Source: Streptomyces cahuitamycinicus | GTDB lineage: Bacteria > Actinomycetota > Actinomycetes > Streptomycetales > Streptomycetaceae | DNA: 54,683 nt | NCBI RefSeq assembly: GCF_002891435.1 | Contig: NZ_POUC01000008.1 | Span: forward strand, 1-54,683 | Reading direction: 5' to 3' | In this document: positions 1 through 9,072 of the stretch, piece after piece | Layout: every line of letters starts with the position of its first letter | Numbering within the stretch: position 1 is the first letter of the stretch | Notes under the pieces: model-generated | The model's database searches: none | What the model saw: only the letters and a program-made list of their open reading frames with translations | What the model was told of the DNA's origin: nothing | Translations under genes and position numbers: made by a program

Positions 1-2
1 TC

Positions 3-1391
3 TTCCACGACGGCTACTACCACGTGTGCTACCAGTACAACCCGTCCGGAGCGACCCACGCGAACATGCACTGGGGCCACTTCCGCAGCCCCGACCTGCT
101 GACCTGGGAGCCGCTGCCGATCGCCCTGTCCCCGAACCCCGATGGCGTGGACGCCGACGGCTGCTTCTCCGGCAACGCCGTCTCCGACGGCGACCGGCTG
201 GTCGCCTTCTACTCCGCGCACCGCGAGGACCGCTCGTTCCAGCACCAGCCGGTCACCTGCGCCGTCTCCCACGACGGCGGCAACAGCTTCCGCCCGAGGG
301 GCGAACTGCTCATCCCCGAGCTGCCCGAGGGCTGCACCATGTACCGGGACCCCTACGTCTGGCAGGACGACGACGGCTGGCGGATGCTGGTCGGCGCCGC
401 CCTCGCGGACGGCCGCGCCGCCGCCCTTCTCTACGACTCACCCGGCCTGGAGACCTGGACCTACCGGGGGCCCTTCGCGGCCCGCCGTCCGGAGCCCATC
501 GGTGGCGCCGACCTGCTCACCGGCGAGGGCTGGGAATGCCCCCAATACCTCCCGGCAGCCGACGGACGCGGCGCCCTCCTCTTCAGCACCTGGACCGAAC
601 CCACCGGTCCGCAGAGGGTCGCGGCCCTGATCGGCGAAGAGCATGACGGCCACTTCGAGGCCGGCCCCGCGGTACCTGCCGACCACGGTCCCGACTGCTA
701 CGCCCCCGCCCTGCTGCGCGCACCGGGAAACCGGTGGCTGCTGTGGGGCTGGTCGTGGGAAGCCCGCGACGAAGCCTGGGCCGTCGCGGACGGATGGGCC
801 GGGGTCCTCACCCTGCCCCGCGAGATCCATATCCACGACGACGGCACACTGCGCCAGCAGCCCGCCACCGAACTGCTCGCCCTGCGCGGCGAGCACGCCG
901 TCCACGCGGAGGGCGTGACCGACGGCCCGCAGCCGGTGGACCTCGGCACCGTGGGCCGCGCCTTCGACCTGGCGGCCCGCCTGGAGCAGACCGCCGGAAA
1001 CGCCGGTCTGCGGCTGCTCACCACCCCGGACGGCTCCGAATATCTCGACATCCGCCTCGATGCCGACGCGGGCGAACTGGTCGTCGACCGCGACCACGCC
1101 TCACTGGACCGCCGGGCCCGCGGCGGCTCCCACCGGATGCCCTGCCCAACCGACCGGCCCGTCTACCTGCGCGTGATAGTCGACCACTCCATCGCCGAAA
1201 TCTTCCTGACCACCACCGGCCAGGTACTCACCCTGCGCTTCTACCCCACAGGGCAGAGCCCCTGGCGACTGCAAGCCCGCACCGCCCCGGGTACGCGCCT
1301 CGGCTTCGCGGTCGACGCCTGGGACCTGCACCCGCTCCTGATCAAGGAGCCGAGCACCAGCGCCGCAGAGCCGGCGCAGACGTCGCCGTAG
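3..1391 (+). CDS. GH32 beta-fructosidase (levanase/sucrase type), 5' partial
   Basis: This frame is open from the first bases of the window, so the gene starts upstream. The product is a glycoside hydrolase family 32 enzyme that releases fructose from sucrose, inulin or levan. Visible family signatures are the YQYNP and HWGH segments near the start, the RDP motif (MYRDPYVW) and the EC motif (WECPQY) that carries the acid/base glutamate. The nucleophile-bearing NDPNG motif would lie just before the window. The C-terminal 150 or so residues match the family's beta-sandwich. No signal peptide can be judged because the N-terminus is missing. Together with the GH30 gene and LacI remnant downstream it forms a sugar-use locus. 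Levanase versus invertase cannot be separated from this fragment. Confidence 0.9.
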   Translation, partial: FHDGYYHVCYQYNPSGATHANMHWGHFRSPDLLTWEPLPIALSPNPDGVDADGCFSGNAVSDGDRLVAFYSAHREDRSFQHQPVTCAVSHDGGNSFRPRGELLIPELPEGCTMYRDPYVWQDDDGWRMLVGAALADGRAAALLYDSPGLETWTYRGPFAARRPEPIGGADLLTGEGWECPQYLPAADGRGALLFSTWTEPTGPQRVAALIGEEHDGHFEAGPAVPADHGPDCYAPALLRAPGNRWLLWGWSWEARDEAWAVADGWAGVLTLPREIHIHDDGTLRQQPATELLALRGEHAVHAEGVTDGPQPVDLGTVGRAFDLAARLEQTAGNAGLRLLTTPDGSEYLDIRLDADAGELVVDRDHASLDRRARGGSHRMPCPTDRPVYLRVIVDHSIAEIFLTTTGQVLTLRFYPTGQSPWRLQARTAPGTRLGFAVDAWDLHPLLIKEPSTSAAEPAQTSP

Positions 1392-1483
1392 AACCGACTC
1401 CAACCGGTCGATCCCCCACCTCGGCAATGTGTCCCACCCGCTCTCCCCAGTACTGAACAAGCAGGTCCGAAGGAGGATCTTCC

Positions 1484-4417
1484 ATGAGCTCATACGGTCT
1501 CGGACGACGCCAGTTCCTGGCCACCGCCGTCGGTGTCGCCGCCGCCTGGACCTCGGTTTCCGGGAACGCCATCGCCGCCCCACTGAAGCAGACCGCACGC
1601 AGCAATTCCGTCCGTGTGTGGCTGACGGACGTATCGGCCGACAAGTGGGTCGCCGACCAGGACGACGTGCTGTTCAAGGCGAAGCGAACGGCCAACCCGC
1701 TCACGATCAAGATCGACGACAGCGTCAAGTACCAAAAGGTCCAAGGCTTCGGCGCGGCCATGACCGACTCCTCCGCCTGGCTCATCGACAAGCTGTCCAC
1801 CGCCGAGCGGACCAAGCTGATGAAGAAGCTGTTCGATCCCTCGAAGGGAATCGGCCTCAGCCTGCTCCGCTCCCCGATGGGCGCCACGGATTTCAACGCG
1901 TCCGGGAACTACTCCTACAACGACATGCCCGCGGGACAAACGGACCCGACGCTGTCCAACTTCTCCATCCAGCATGACGTGCCGTACATCATTCCGGCCC
2001 TGCGGCAGGCCCTCTCACTCAACCCGTCCATCAAGATCATGGCCAACCCGTGGAGCCCACCAGGCTGGATGAAGACCTCCGACTCCATGATCGGAGGCAC
2101 CCTCAAGAGCGAGTACACCTCCGCGCTCGCCACCTACTTCGTCAAGTTCATCCACGCCTATGACGAAGCCGGCGTGCCCATCTCCTACATTTCCCCGCAG
2201 AACGAACCCATGGGTACTCCCACCTGGCCCGGAATGTTCCTGTCCGCGTACCAGGAAGCCGACTTGATCCAGGAGATCGGCAAGGCGTTCGAAGCCAACG
2301 GAATCTCCACGAAGATCCTGGCCTGGGACCACAACTGGGACGTGCCCTCCTATCCGGAGACGATCTTCAGCGACCCCGCAGCCTCCAAGTACACCGCGGG
2401 AACCGGATGGCACATCTACAGCGGCAACCCGAACCACCAGACGCTGGTCCACAACGACTACCCGAACAAGGAAACCTTCATCACGGAAGCCACCGGAGGC
2501 GTCTGGCAGGACAGCGACCAGACGGCGTTCAGCGAAGCACTGGGAACGTGGATCATCAACGGCACGCGCAACTGGGCGAACGGGGTGATGCTGTGGAACA
2601 TCGCACTCGACCCCGACCGGGGCCCGCTCAACAGCGACACCGCCGGCATACCCATGCTTCGGGGCTTGCTCACGATCGACCCGGCCGACGGGCGGGTGAC
2701 CTACAACGTGGACTACCACGCCCTCGCTCACGCCAGCAGGTTCGTCAAGCCCGGAGCACGCCGGATCTACTCGAACACCTTCGGCGAAGGAAGCATAGAG
2801 AACGTCGCGTTCCAGAACCCGGACGGATCGAAGGTCCTGATCGCCCACAACTCGGGCAGCGCCGCGAAAACCTTCAGCGTCGCGGACGGGACACACTCGT
2901 TCGACTACACCCTGAACGCCGGCGACGCCGTCACCTTCACGTACTCCGGGCCCGCGCAGAGCGACCGTACCCCCGCGGCGACCAAGGTCTCCGACCCGAC
3001 ACACGACTTCACCTTCACGTCGGCATCCGGTCCGGTCACCGTCACGTACGACCCGGCACTGCTGCCCTACCAGAACTCCATCCGCACCGGAAACAAGCTG
3101 GTCACGTACTCCCTGCCGATCGGAGCTTCCGTCCAGACGACAGGAAGGGCGCTGAGCCGCAGCAAATGGACCGCCACGGCTTCCGCGCAGCCGGACTGGG
3201 GGGTGGCCGCGAACGCGATCGACGGCGACATCAACACCAGGTGGAGTCTCGGGCACGGGCCGACGAGCGGCGACTGGTTCCAGATCGACCTGAGAAGCCC
3301 CACGAGCTTCAACAAAATCGTTATCGACACCGGCGTGAACAATTCGTTCGACTACGTCACCAAGTATCAGATATACGTTTCGGGCGACGGAGTCGATTGG
3401 GGCAGCGCGATTGCGAGCGGCAGCGGGGGCATCGGCAAGGTAGCCGTCACGTTGCCGACCCGAACGGCACAGTACATTCGCATCGTCAGTACCGCGGTCT
3501 CCGGCTTCTGGTGGGCCATCGGCGACATCGAGGTGTACGGGTCCGCGCGGGGAGCCGGCTCGATCGCAGCTCCGGCAGCGGTATCGAACGGCCTCCAGCT
3601 GAAGACCTGGACCAGCAAGGAAGGGTCGCAGGTCACCGTCGTGTTCAACGGGACCGCCGACGGCAAGAGTTTCAAGATATCCGCCGACGACTCGTACACC
3701 TATACGCTGCCGAGCGGCACATCGGCGATGTTCACCACCAAGAAGCTGTCGAGCTTCCCATCGCCGAAGTTCAGCGAACTGAAGCCGGAACGAGGAATGC
3801 CACGCTCCAAGTTCACGATTCGCGGTGCTGGTTTCGGTGACGCCCAAGGGCTGGGCACGGTGTACTTCGGATCAAGCAATGCCGAAATAGACACCTGGTC
3901 GGACACGAGCATCAGTGCCTACGTTCCGGCGGGGCTTCCGGCGGGGAAGGTCACGCTTTCCGTGAAGGGAACCAGCGGGGTGGACGCAGGTGGATCTTCG
4001 TTCGACGTCATAGACCTCGGTCCTGCGCTGCCGCGGACGGGCTGGACCGCAAAGGCTTCGGACGCCACTCAGGGGGATGCGCCCGGGAACATGCTCGATG
4101 GCAGTTCCGACACTCGGTACAGCTCCGGAACAGGGCAGTACGACGGCCTCTGGATCCAAGTGGACATGGGGCAGACGCAGACATTCAACAGGATTGTGTT
4201 GGATGTCGGCACCAGCGTAAGCGACTATGCGCGAAGCGCAGACGTATACGTATCCACGGATGGAACCGACTGGACCAAGGTCTCTTCCGTAGCGGACGGC
4301 CAACGAGTCCACCTGATCTCCTTCCCGACGCAAGCGGCTCGTTACATCAAGGTCGTCAATACCGGAAATCTTGCGCGTAGCTGGTGGTCAGTCGCAGAAT
4401 TCAACGTCTACAACTGA
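1484..4417 (+). CDS. Secreted GH30 glycosidase with two F5/8-type-C domains and an IPT/TIG domain
   Basis: A 977-residue extracellular hydrolase. The N-terminus carries a twin-arginine-type signal (GRRQFLATA, then a hydrophobic stretch ending ...AIAAP near residue 32). The GH30 catalytic barrel follows (about 50-420), with the opening motif QGFGAAMTD, the acid/base Glu241 in SPQNEP and the nucleophile Glu335 in FITEATGG. After the GH30 beta-sandwich come a discoidin/F5/8 type C domain (about 550-690), a linker module, an IPT/TIG-like fold (about 760-850) and a second discoidin-like domain (about 855-977), probably for polysaccharide binding. A ribosome binding site (AAGGAGGA) lies 8-10 bases before the ATG. 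Substrate is probably a beta-1,6-glucan, glucosylceramide-like or xylan polymer; the sequence does not decide which. Confidence 0.9.
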   Translation: MSSYGLGRRQFLATAVGVAAAWTSVSGNAIAAPLKQTARSNSVRVWLTDVSADKWVADQDDVLFKAKRTANPLTIKIDDSVKYQKVQGFGAAMTDSSAWLIDKLSTAERTKLMKKLFDPSKGIGLSLLRSPMGATDFNASGNYSYNDMPAGQTDPTLSNFSIQHDVPYIIPALRQALSLNPSIKIMANPWSPPGWMKTSDSMIGGTLKSEYTSALATYFVKFIHAYDEAGVPISYISPQNEPMGTPTWPGMFLSAYQEADLIQEIGKAFEANGISTKILAWDHNWDVPSYPETIFSDPAASKYTAGTGWHIYSGNPNHQTLVHNDYPNKETFITEATGGVWQDSDQTAFSEALGTWIINGTRNWANGVMLWNIALDPDRGPLNSDTAGIPMLRGLLTIDPADGRVTYNVDYHALAHASRFVKPGARRIYSNTFGEGSIENVAFQNPDGSKVLIAHNSGSAAKTFSVADGTHSFDYTLNAGDAVTFTYSGPAQSDRTPAATKVSDPTHDFTFTSASGPVTVTYDPALLPYQNSIRTGNKLVTYSLPIGASVQTTGRALSRSKWTATASAQPDWGVAANAIDGDINTRWSLGHGPTSGDWFQIDLRSPTSFNKIVIDTGVNNSFDYVTKYQIYVSGDGVDWGSAIASGSGGIGKVAVTLPTRTAQYIRIVSTAVSGFWWAIGDIEVYGSARGAGSIAAPAAVSNGLQLKTWTSKEGSQVTVVFNGTADGKSFKISADDSYTYTLPSGTSAMFTTKKLSSFPSPKFSELKPERGMPRSKFTIRGAGFGDAQGLGTVYFGSSNAEIDTWSDTSISAYVPAGLPAGKVTLSVKGTSGVDAGGSSFDVIDLGPALPRTGWTAKASDATQGDAPGNMLDGSSDTRYSSGTGQYDGLWIQVDMGQTQTFNRIVLDVGTSVSDYARSADVYVSTDGTDWTKVSSVADGQRVHLISFPTQAARYIKVVNTGNLARSWWSVAEFNVYN

Positions 4418-4898
4418 CCTCGGGCTTTCATGCGGGATAAGCGTTGACCTTGCCCTCGACGCAGAGAAATTGCCTCCGGACAGCGGACAGGGATTGCTGA
4501 TGTCTTGTCGCCGTAGTGGCTGAAGGCACTCTTCAGATGAAGGGAGCACTCGGCGGTGACCGCCTGGCCCCTGCAGGGATGCTTCGCGCGCATCGAAGGG
4601 CTGAGTTTCTAGAACCAGCCGCCTGACCCGGACCAGTAGAGCTGGGCCGAACAGCGCGGCCCCGTGGGCGAAGGGCCGGGTCAGACCTTGCCCTGCGTCG
4701 GCGTCGCACCGTCGGTGACATCGCCGGCCTGCTTACAGCTCAGTTGCCGATGTGTTGACCGGCTGTGCCTGTTGGTGCTTCACTGCCAGAACCGGTTCCG
4801 GTACCGCTTCCGGGACCGGTTTCAAGAGTCTCTGTCCTATCGGTTCCTTCGATGCGGGGGAGCATCTTCCGCTGCAGTGCGGAGGGAGGGGAGGTGGC
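4418..4898. other. Intergenic region upstream of the LacI remnant
   Basis: About 480 bases with no gene that I can support. The short frames lack family similarity and overlap each other. The right-hand part holds palindromic motifs (see 4788-4825) and a purine-rich ribosome binding site just before the GTG at 4899. Confidence 0.5.
4788..4825. promoter_or_regulatory. Palindromic operator-like motifs
   Basis: A perfect 10-bp palindrome GAACCGGTTC (4789-4798) is followed by a related half-site, GGGACCGGTTTC (4812-4823). The sites lie about 75-110 bases upstream of a LacI-type start codon. LacI-family sugar regulators bind such CG-centred palindromes, so this may be an autoregulatory operator. 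Inference only. Confidence 0.35.
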
Positions 4899-4950
4899 GT
4901 GGCAGTCACCATCGCTGATGTGGCCACACGGGCAGGCGTCAGTCGGCGGA
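4899..4950 (+). pseudogene. LacI-family regulator, N-terminal fragment only
   Basis: The GTG at 4899, behind the strong ribosome binding site GGGAGGGGAGG, opens with VAVTIADVATRAGVS. That is the canonical first helix-turn-helix of LacI-type regulators. The expected continuation (a TVSRVLN-like recognition helix) is absent: the sequence switches at about 4945 to IS630 transposase sequence. The regulator presumably controlled the neighbouring GH32/GH30 genes and was destroyed by insertion or deletion. Confidence 0.65.
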
Positions 4951-5238
4951 GTGAAGGCGTGGCTAGCGAAAAACCCACACGTCCACTTCCATTTCACCCC
5001 CGTCGGGTCCTCGTGGCTGAGACAGATCGAGATCTGGTTCGGGATCATCACCTGGCAGTCCATCCACCGTGGCACGTTCTCCAGCGCCAACGTCCTGGCC
5101 AAGCAGATCCGCGACTACATCAACTCCTGAAACAAGAACGCGAAGCCCTTCACCTGGACCGCCACCACCGACGAGATCCGCCAAGGTCCCGCTCGCCCAG
5201 GCCAGGGTGAAGAAACTCGTCAACAATAACTCGAAGTA
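4943..5238 (+). pseudogene. IS630-family transposase, C-terminal fragment
   Basis: The reading VKAWLAKNPHVHFHFTP, then SSWLRQIEIWFGIITWQS and a following RDYINS / KPFTWTATTDEI segment match the C-terminal DDE_3 half of IS630-type transposases. This includes the region of the last catalytic glutamate (QIEIWF). A TGA interrupts the frame at 5128-5130, and a later frameshift separates the terminal VKKLVNNNSK-like tail. The N-terminal half is missing. It abuts a broken LacI gene on its left. Confidence 0.75.
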
Positions 5239-5301
5239 ACACAGCCAAGATCACGCGACTCTAGGCTGTGGGGTGAAGGTCCACTCTCTTGGGGCTAGGG
5301 T

Positions 5302-5622
5302 ATGGAATTGCGTCAACTTACCTGCTTCGTCACTGTGGCCGAGGAACTGCATTTTGGGCGTGCAGCCAAGCGCCTCCATGTGGTACAGCCTGCCGTCAGT
5401 CAGCAGGTGCGGAATTTGGAGCGGAGTCTCAAGGTCACCCTATTCGAGCGTTCAACACGAGAAGTGCTCCTCACCGAGGCCGGTAAAGAGCTTTTACCCT
5501 TGGCTCGCGCTGTGCTGCGGTCGGTGAAGATGGCCGAGATTGTCGCCGCCAGACATACTGCTCAGGCGCGCACTATGCCGCGGACAGGTGGGTCTCCGGA
5601 GAGCCTTGGGCGAGGTGAGTGA
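5302..5622 (+). pseudogene. LysR-family transcriptional regulator, truncated
   Basis: The first ~88 residues (MELRQLTCFVTVAEELHFGR, then a VQPAVSQQVRNLE recognition helix and FERSTREVLLTEAGKELL) are a textbook LysR DNA-binding domain with its linker helix. LysR proteins are about 300 residues; this frame ends at 106 residues, with a non-family tail from about base 5570. The effector-binding domain is lost. The break lies just before the left end of the IS5-like element. Confidence 0.8.
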
Positions 5623-5736
5623 GCGTTTTCAGAGTGGCCACCGGTCGGGTGACGGGGTTGCCTCCCGCAACGCACGAGGCCCCTGTGCCGTTGAGAGAGG
5701 TGTTCGACGTCTCAACTCATCAGCGCAGGAGCCTCG

Positions 5737-6084
5737 TTGGTTCCGTATCCTGCCGTACTCGACCTGCCTCACACCCTGGTCGAGTGGGTAACCATGCTCA
5801 TCGTCACCCGTGAGGGTGACCGCTGCAAGCTCCCGCCTCACCAGCGTGCTCTCGTCGGCCTGGTCTACCTCCGCCGGCACGACACGCTCGCGCGGACCGC
5901 CGCCGGTTTCGGCATATCCGTCGGCACTGCCCACGCCTACGTCACCGCCGTCGTCGGCCATCTGTCCCGCCGGGCGCCCGGGCTGCTGCGGGTCCTGCGT
6001 GAGACGGATCCCGGACACGTCCTGCTCGACGGAACGCTCGCCGAGTGCGACCGGGTCGGTGACAGCCGGGCCGACTACTCCCAC
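5737..6084 (+). pseudogene. IS5-like transposase, N-terminal part
   Basis: The fragment starts at a TTG ([17 protein letters not shown]). It has an HTH segment ([20 protein letters not shown], then [18 protein letters not shown]) and the first catalytic aspartate region ([20 protein letters not shown]). The family sequence continues as KHRRHGVNVQ, found only after the IS110 insert at 7464. The open frame runs on to 6123 as read-through into the insert. Confidence 0.85.
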
Positions 6085-6307
6085 TGTGAGGATGGTGGTC
6101 GTGTCGTTCTGGCCACGGCTTGACTCGTACTCTCACTGGCCGCTTGTGCCTTGTGTTTGATCTGTCAGCCCGGCCGGAGCGACACTTACCGGCACTGGGC
6201 CGGCGGAGCGTGTCCCGATAGGGGCCTTGGCCTCGAAGGCACCGTCACAGTCCTGACCGCTCCACCGACCGGCGCTGACTATCGGTACGTCGTCGAACAG
6301 GAGCACC
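6085..6307 (+). ncRNA. Predicted bridge-RNA region of the IS110 element
   Basis: IS110-group elements encode a structured bridge RNA in their long non-coding left end, upstream of the recombinase. It pairs with target and donor DNA. This 223-base stretch occupies exactly that place. I infer it from position and family only; I did not fold it or identify the guide loops. Confidence 0.4.
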
Positions 6308-7447
6308 GTGACCACCCTCGGCATGCCTGCTGCCTTTCCTGCTGTCCTCGCTGTCGAGGCCGCGGCCGAGCCACGCGTGGTCGTGCTCGGTGTCGACACG
6401 CACAAGGACGTGCACGTCGCCGCCGTCCTCGACCACCTTGGCCGGCTGCTGAACAGTGGAGAGTTCCCAGCTACCGCGGTCGGCTACGGCCACCTTCTCG
6501 ACTGGGCACGCCAGTGCGGGACGGTGCTGCGGGCTGGGGTGGAGTGCACCGGCTCCTACGGTGCCGGCCTGGCCCGCTACCTCGCGACCCAGCAGGTTGC
6601 GGTGGTGGAAGTCAACCAGCCCGACCGATCCACCCGGCGCCGCCGCGGCAAAACCGATGCGGTCGACGCCGAGGCTGCCGCCCGGGCTGCGCTGTCCGGC
6701 ATCGCACGGGCACTACCGAAGAGCGGCGACGGACATGTGGAAGCGCTGCGCATGCTCCGGTTGGCCAAGAAATCCGCAGTCAAAGCCCGCACCCAAGCGC
6801 TCAACCAGCTCAAGGCCGTGCTGGTCAACTCTCCCTCTGCCCTGCGCGAGGAATTGGAGCCGCTCTCGACTTCACTACTGCTGCGCCGGTGCGCAGACCT
6901 GGCCGACACCGGCGAGGGCAACCCGGCAGCCGACACAGCGGTCTTCACGCTGCGACTGCTGGCACGGCGCGTCCTGCAGCTTCGGCAGGAAGCCACCGAG
7001 CTCGGAAGGCGGATGACCATAGCGATCCGGTCTACCGCGCCCAGCCTGCTGGAGCAGCTCGGGATCGGACCGGACAGCGCGGCGGCCCTGCTGATCACTG
7101 CAGGCGACAACCCGGAACGGCTGGGCAGCGAGGCGTCCTTCGCCGCCCTGTGCGGTGTCAGTCCTGTTGAGAAGTCCTCAGGGAAGAGCCAGCGCCGTCG
7201 GCTCAACCGCGGCGGAGACAGGCAGGCCAACGCCGCACTGCACCGCATCGTCGTCACCCGCATGAGACAAGACGAGCGCACCCGCCTCTACCTGGAGCGA
7301 CGCACCGCCCAAGGAAAGGGAAAACGCGAGGTCATGCGCTGCCTGAAACGCTACGCAGCCCGCGAGGTGTATCACCTGATCCGCGCCGACATGATCACAC
7401 GCCACCAGCAGCACGATCTTTCAGCAACCCTGATGACCGCAGCTTGA
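6308..7447 (+). CDS. IS110-family transposase (DEDD recombinase), intact
   Basis: A 379-residue bridge-RNA-dependent recombinase. The RuvC-like DEDD domain is visible: Asp30 in VLGVDTHKD, Glu79 in GVECTGSYG, and Asp117/Asp120 in KTDAVDAEAA. The C-terminal Transposase_20 domain holds LCGVSPVEKSSGKSQ (about 281-294), where the family's catalytic serine lies. Start is GTG with AGGAG just upstream. No frameshift is seen, so the element may still be active. It lies inside the IS5-like transposase. Confidence 0.92.
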   Translation: MTTLGMPAAFPAVLAVEAAAEPRVVVLGVDTHKDVHVAAVLDHLGRLLNSGEFPATAVGYGHLLDWARQCGTVLRAGVECTGSYGAGLARYLATQQVAVVEVNQPDRSTRRRRGKTDAVDAEAAARAALSGIARALPKSGDGHVEALRMLRLAKKSAVKARTQALNQLKAVLVNSPSALREELEPLSTSLLLRRCADLADTGEGNPAADTAVFTLRLLARRVLQLRQEATELGRRMTIAIRSTAPSLLEQLGIGPDSAAALLITAGDNPERLGSEASFAALCGVSPVEKSSGKSQRRRLNRGGDRQANAALHRIVVTRMRQDERTRLYLERRTAQGKGKREVMRCLKRYAAREVYHLIRADMITRHQQHDLSATLMTAA

Positions 7448-7463
7448 CGAACATAGGGGCATC

Positions 7464-7862
7464 AAGCACCGCCGCCACGGCGTGAACGTGCAGGTCGTTG
7501 CCGATCCTGCGGGCAAGCTGCTGTGGATCTCGCCCGCACTGCCCGGCCGCACCCACGACCTGACCGCGGCCCGCACCCACCACATCATCCGGATCTGCGA
7601 ACGCCAGGGCGTGCCCATCCTCGCCGACCGCGCCTACATCGGGGCTGGCTCCTGGGTGACCACGCCGATCAGACGTCTTCCGCACCAGGACCTCACCGCG
7701 ACCCAACGGACGAGCAACCGGGCCCTGTCAGCGGCACGAGCACCGGTCGAACGAAGCGTCGCGAGACTGAAGTCCTGGCGCGTCTTCCGCAGAGCCCGCT
7801 GCAGCCCCAACCGCATGACGGTCATCGCCGCTGCCATCCTCACCCTGGAGCGTCAACGCTGA
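7464..7862 (+). pseudogene. IS5-like transposase, C-terminal part
   Basis: This continues the transposase begun at 5737: KHRRHGVNVQVVADPAG, then SPALPGRTHDLTAART, then ILADRAYIGAG (second catalytic aspartate) and APVERSVARLKSWRVF (catalytic glutamate). It ends LTLERQR at the right terminal repeat. It is separated from its N-terminal half by 1.38 kb of IS110 DNA. Confidence 0.85.
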
Positions 7863-8010
7863 AAACGCTCAGTGCAACAAAGTCGACGGTGCTTCTGACG
7901 CGGCAGCCAGCAGGGTATGCAACATCGCCGCGTGGACAATGACGGGAGTGGTCCGATATCGCCGCGCAACGAGCTGAAGCAGTGGAGCGGTACGCGTCGA
8001 TGCGCTTCGG

Positions 8011-8975
8011 GTGTGCGCTGGCTGTCCGTCACGGTCGGGGATGGGTGGGGTGGTTGTCGGCCCTGGATGCAGGACGCCCGTGGTTGATCACTGGGGAGCC
8101 ACGGGCTTGGTCAGCGATACGACGTTGCTGCTCGACCTCGACGGGGCGTCCGTCATACGGGTCGAACGGTACGAGGACGGTGGGCGCCGGGTCCACCTGG
8201 CCACGGCGGATGCCTCGGCCCGGGCCTGCCCGGCCTGCGAGGTCTTCGCGTCCCGGGTGAAAGGCTCCGCGACCACCCAGCCCCGGGATCTCCCGTACAG
8301 CGAACGCGAGTTGGAGCTCCTGTGGCACAAGCGGCGCTGGTTCTGCCGCGAGCCGGCCTGCCCCAGCAAGCCGTTCACCGAGCAGATCCCGCAGATCCCG
8401 GCCGGCAAGCGGCTGACCGGGAGGCTGCGCAGTGTGGCCGGGCGCCGGATACGGGACGCCGGCTCCACAGTCGTCCAGGCCGCCCGCGATCTGCACCTGT
8501 CCTGGCCGACCGTGATGAACGCCTTCAAGGCCGCAGCCCGGCAGGTCGTCGAAGCACCACTGTCCTAGCCGAGATCCTGGGCATCGACGAGACCCGGCGC
8601 GGACGACCTCGCTGGGAACAGAATCCCGACAGCGGCAAGTGGCAGCTGATCAGGGACCGGTGGCACACCGGGTTCGTCGACGCACACGGCTGCGGTGGGC
8701 TGCTCGGCCAGGTCGAGGGCCGCACCGTCGCCGACGTGCTGGCCTGGCTCGCCACCACACCCCTGACCTGGCGCAAGAACGTCCGGCACGTCGCCATCGA
8801 TATGTCGTCCACCTCCGCGCCGCCCTGCGCACCGGCCTGCCCCATGCCACAGTCGTGGTCGACCACTTCCACGTCGTGCAGCTCGCGAACAGGATGCTGT
8901 CCCTGGTGCGGCGCCGCACCACCGCCGAATGGAAGGCTCGCCGACGGCTGGTCGTCCAGCAGCGGGTTCCAAATG
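8011..8975 (+). pseudogene. ISL3-family transposase, frameshifted and truncated
   Basis: Three frames must be joined. 8100-8568 gives the N-terminal zinc-binding and HTH region (ACPACEVFASRVKG, then YSERELELLWHKRRWFCREP). About 8560-8800 gives ILGIDETRRGRPRW and the WHTGFVDAHGCGGLLGQVEG stretch. About 8810-8975 gives ATVVVDHFHVVQLANRML. These are DDE motifs of ISL3 transposases. The C-terminal third is missing beyond about 8975. Two frameshifts and the truncation make it dead. Confidence 0.8.
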
Positions 8976-9072
8976 GTCGCGACTGCTCGTCGGTGAAGGT
9001 GGCTTCGCAGTTTGTTGCCGGCCCGGGAACAGTCCGACGCGGCCGCAACACCCTGAGCCGAGAGGCAGCGGG

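Larger units (their letters stand above)
6085..7463 (+). mobile_element. IS110-family insertion sequence
   Basis: About 1.38 kb inserted into the IS5-like transposase between the codons for ADYSH and KHRRHG. As in the IS110 group, there are no obvious terminal inverted repeats. A roughly 220-base non-coding left end precedes a single transposase gene that almost fills the rest. The exact ends are uncertain by 1-2 bases because only a single C is shared by the two junctions. Confidence 0.75.
5620..7871 (+). mobile_element. IS5-family-like insertion sequence interrupted by an IS110-type element
   Basis: Perfect 13-bp terminal inverted repeats (TGAGCGTTTTCAG at 5620-5632, its complement at 7859-7871) bound the element. 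The right repeat overlaps the transposase stop codon. The transposase is split into an N-terminal part (5737-6084) and a C-terminal part (7464-7862) by an inserted IS110-family element. Without the insert the element would be about 870 bp, normal for a small IS5-group IS. Confidence 0.8.

Noticed and set aside
2015-3847. 610-codon open frame on the minus strand opposite the GH30 gene
   Set aside because: It is the antisense shadow of a clear GH30/discoidin gene in high-GC DNA; composition is Arg/Val/Gly-rich with no domain.
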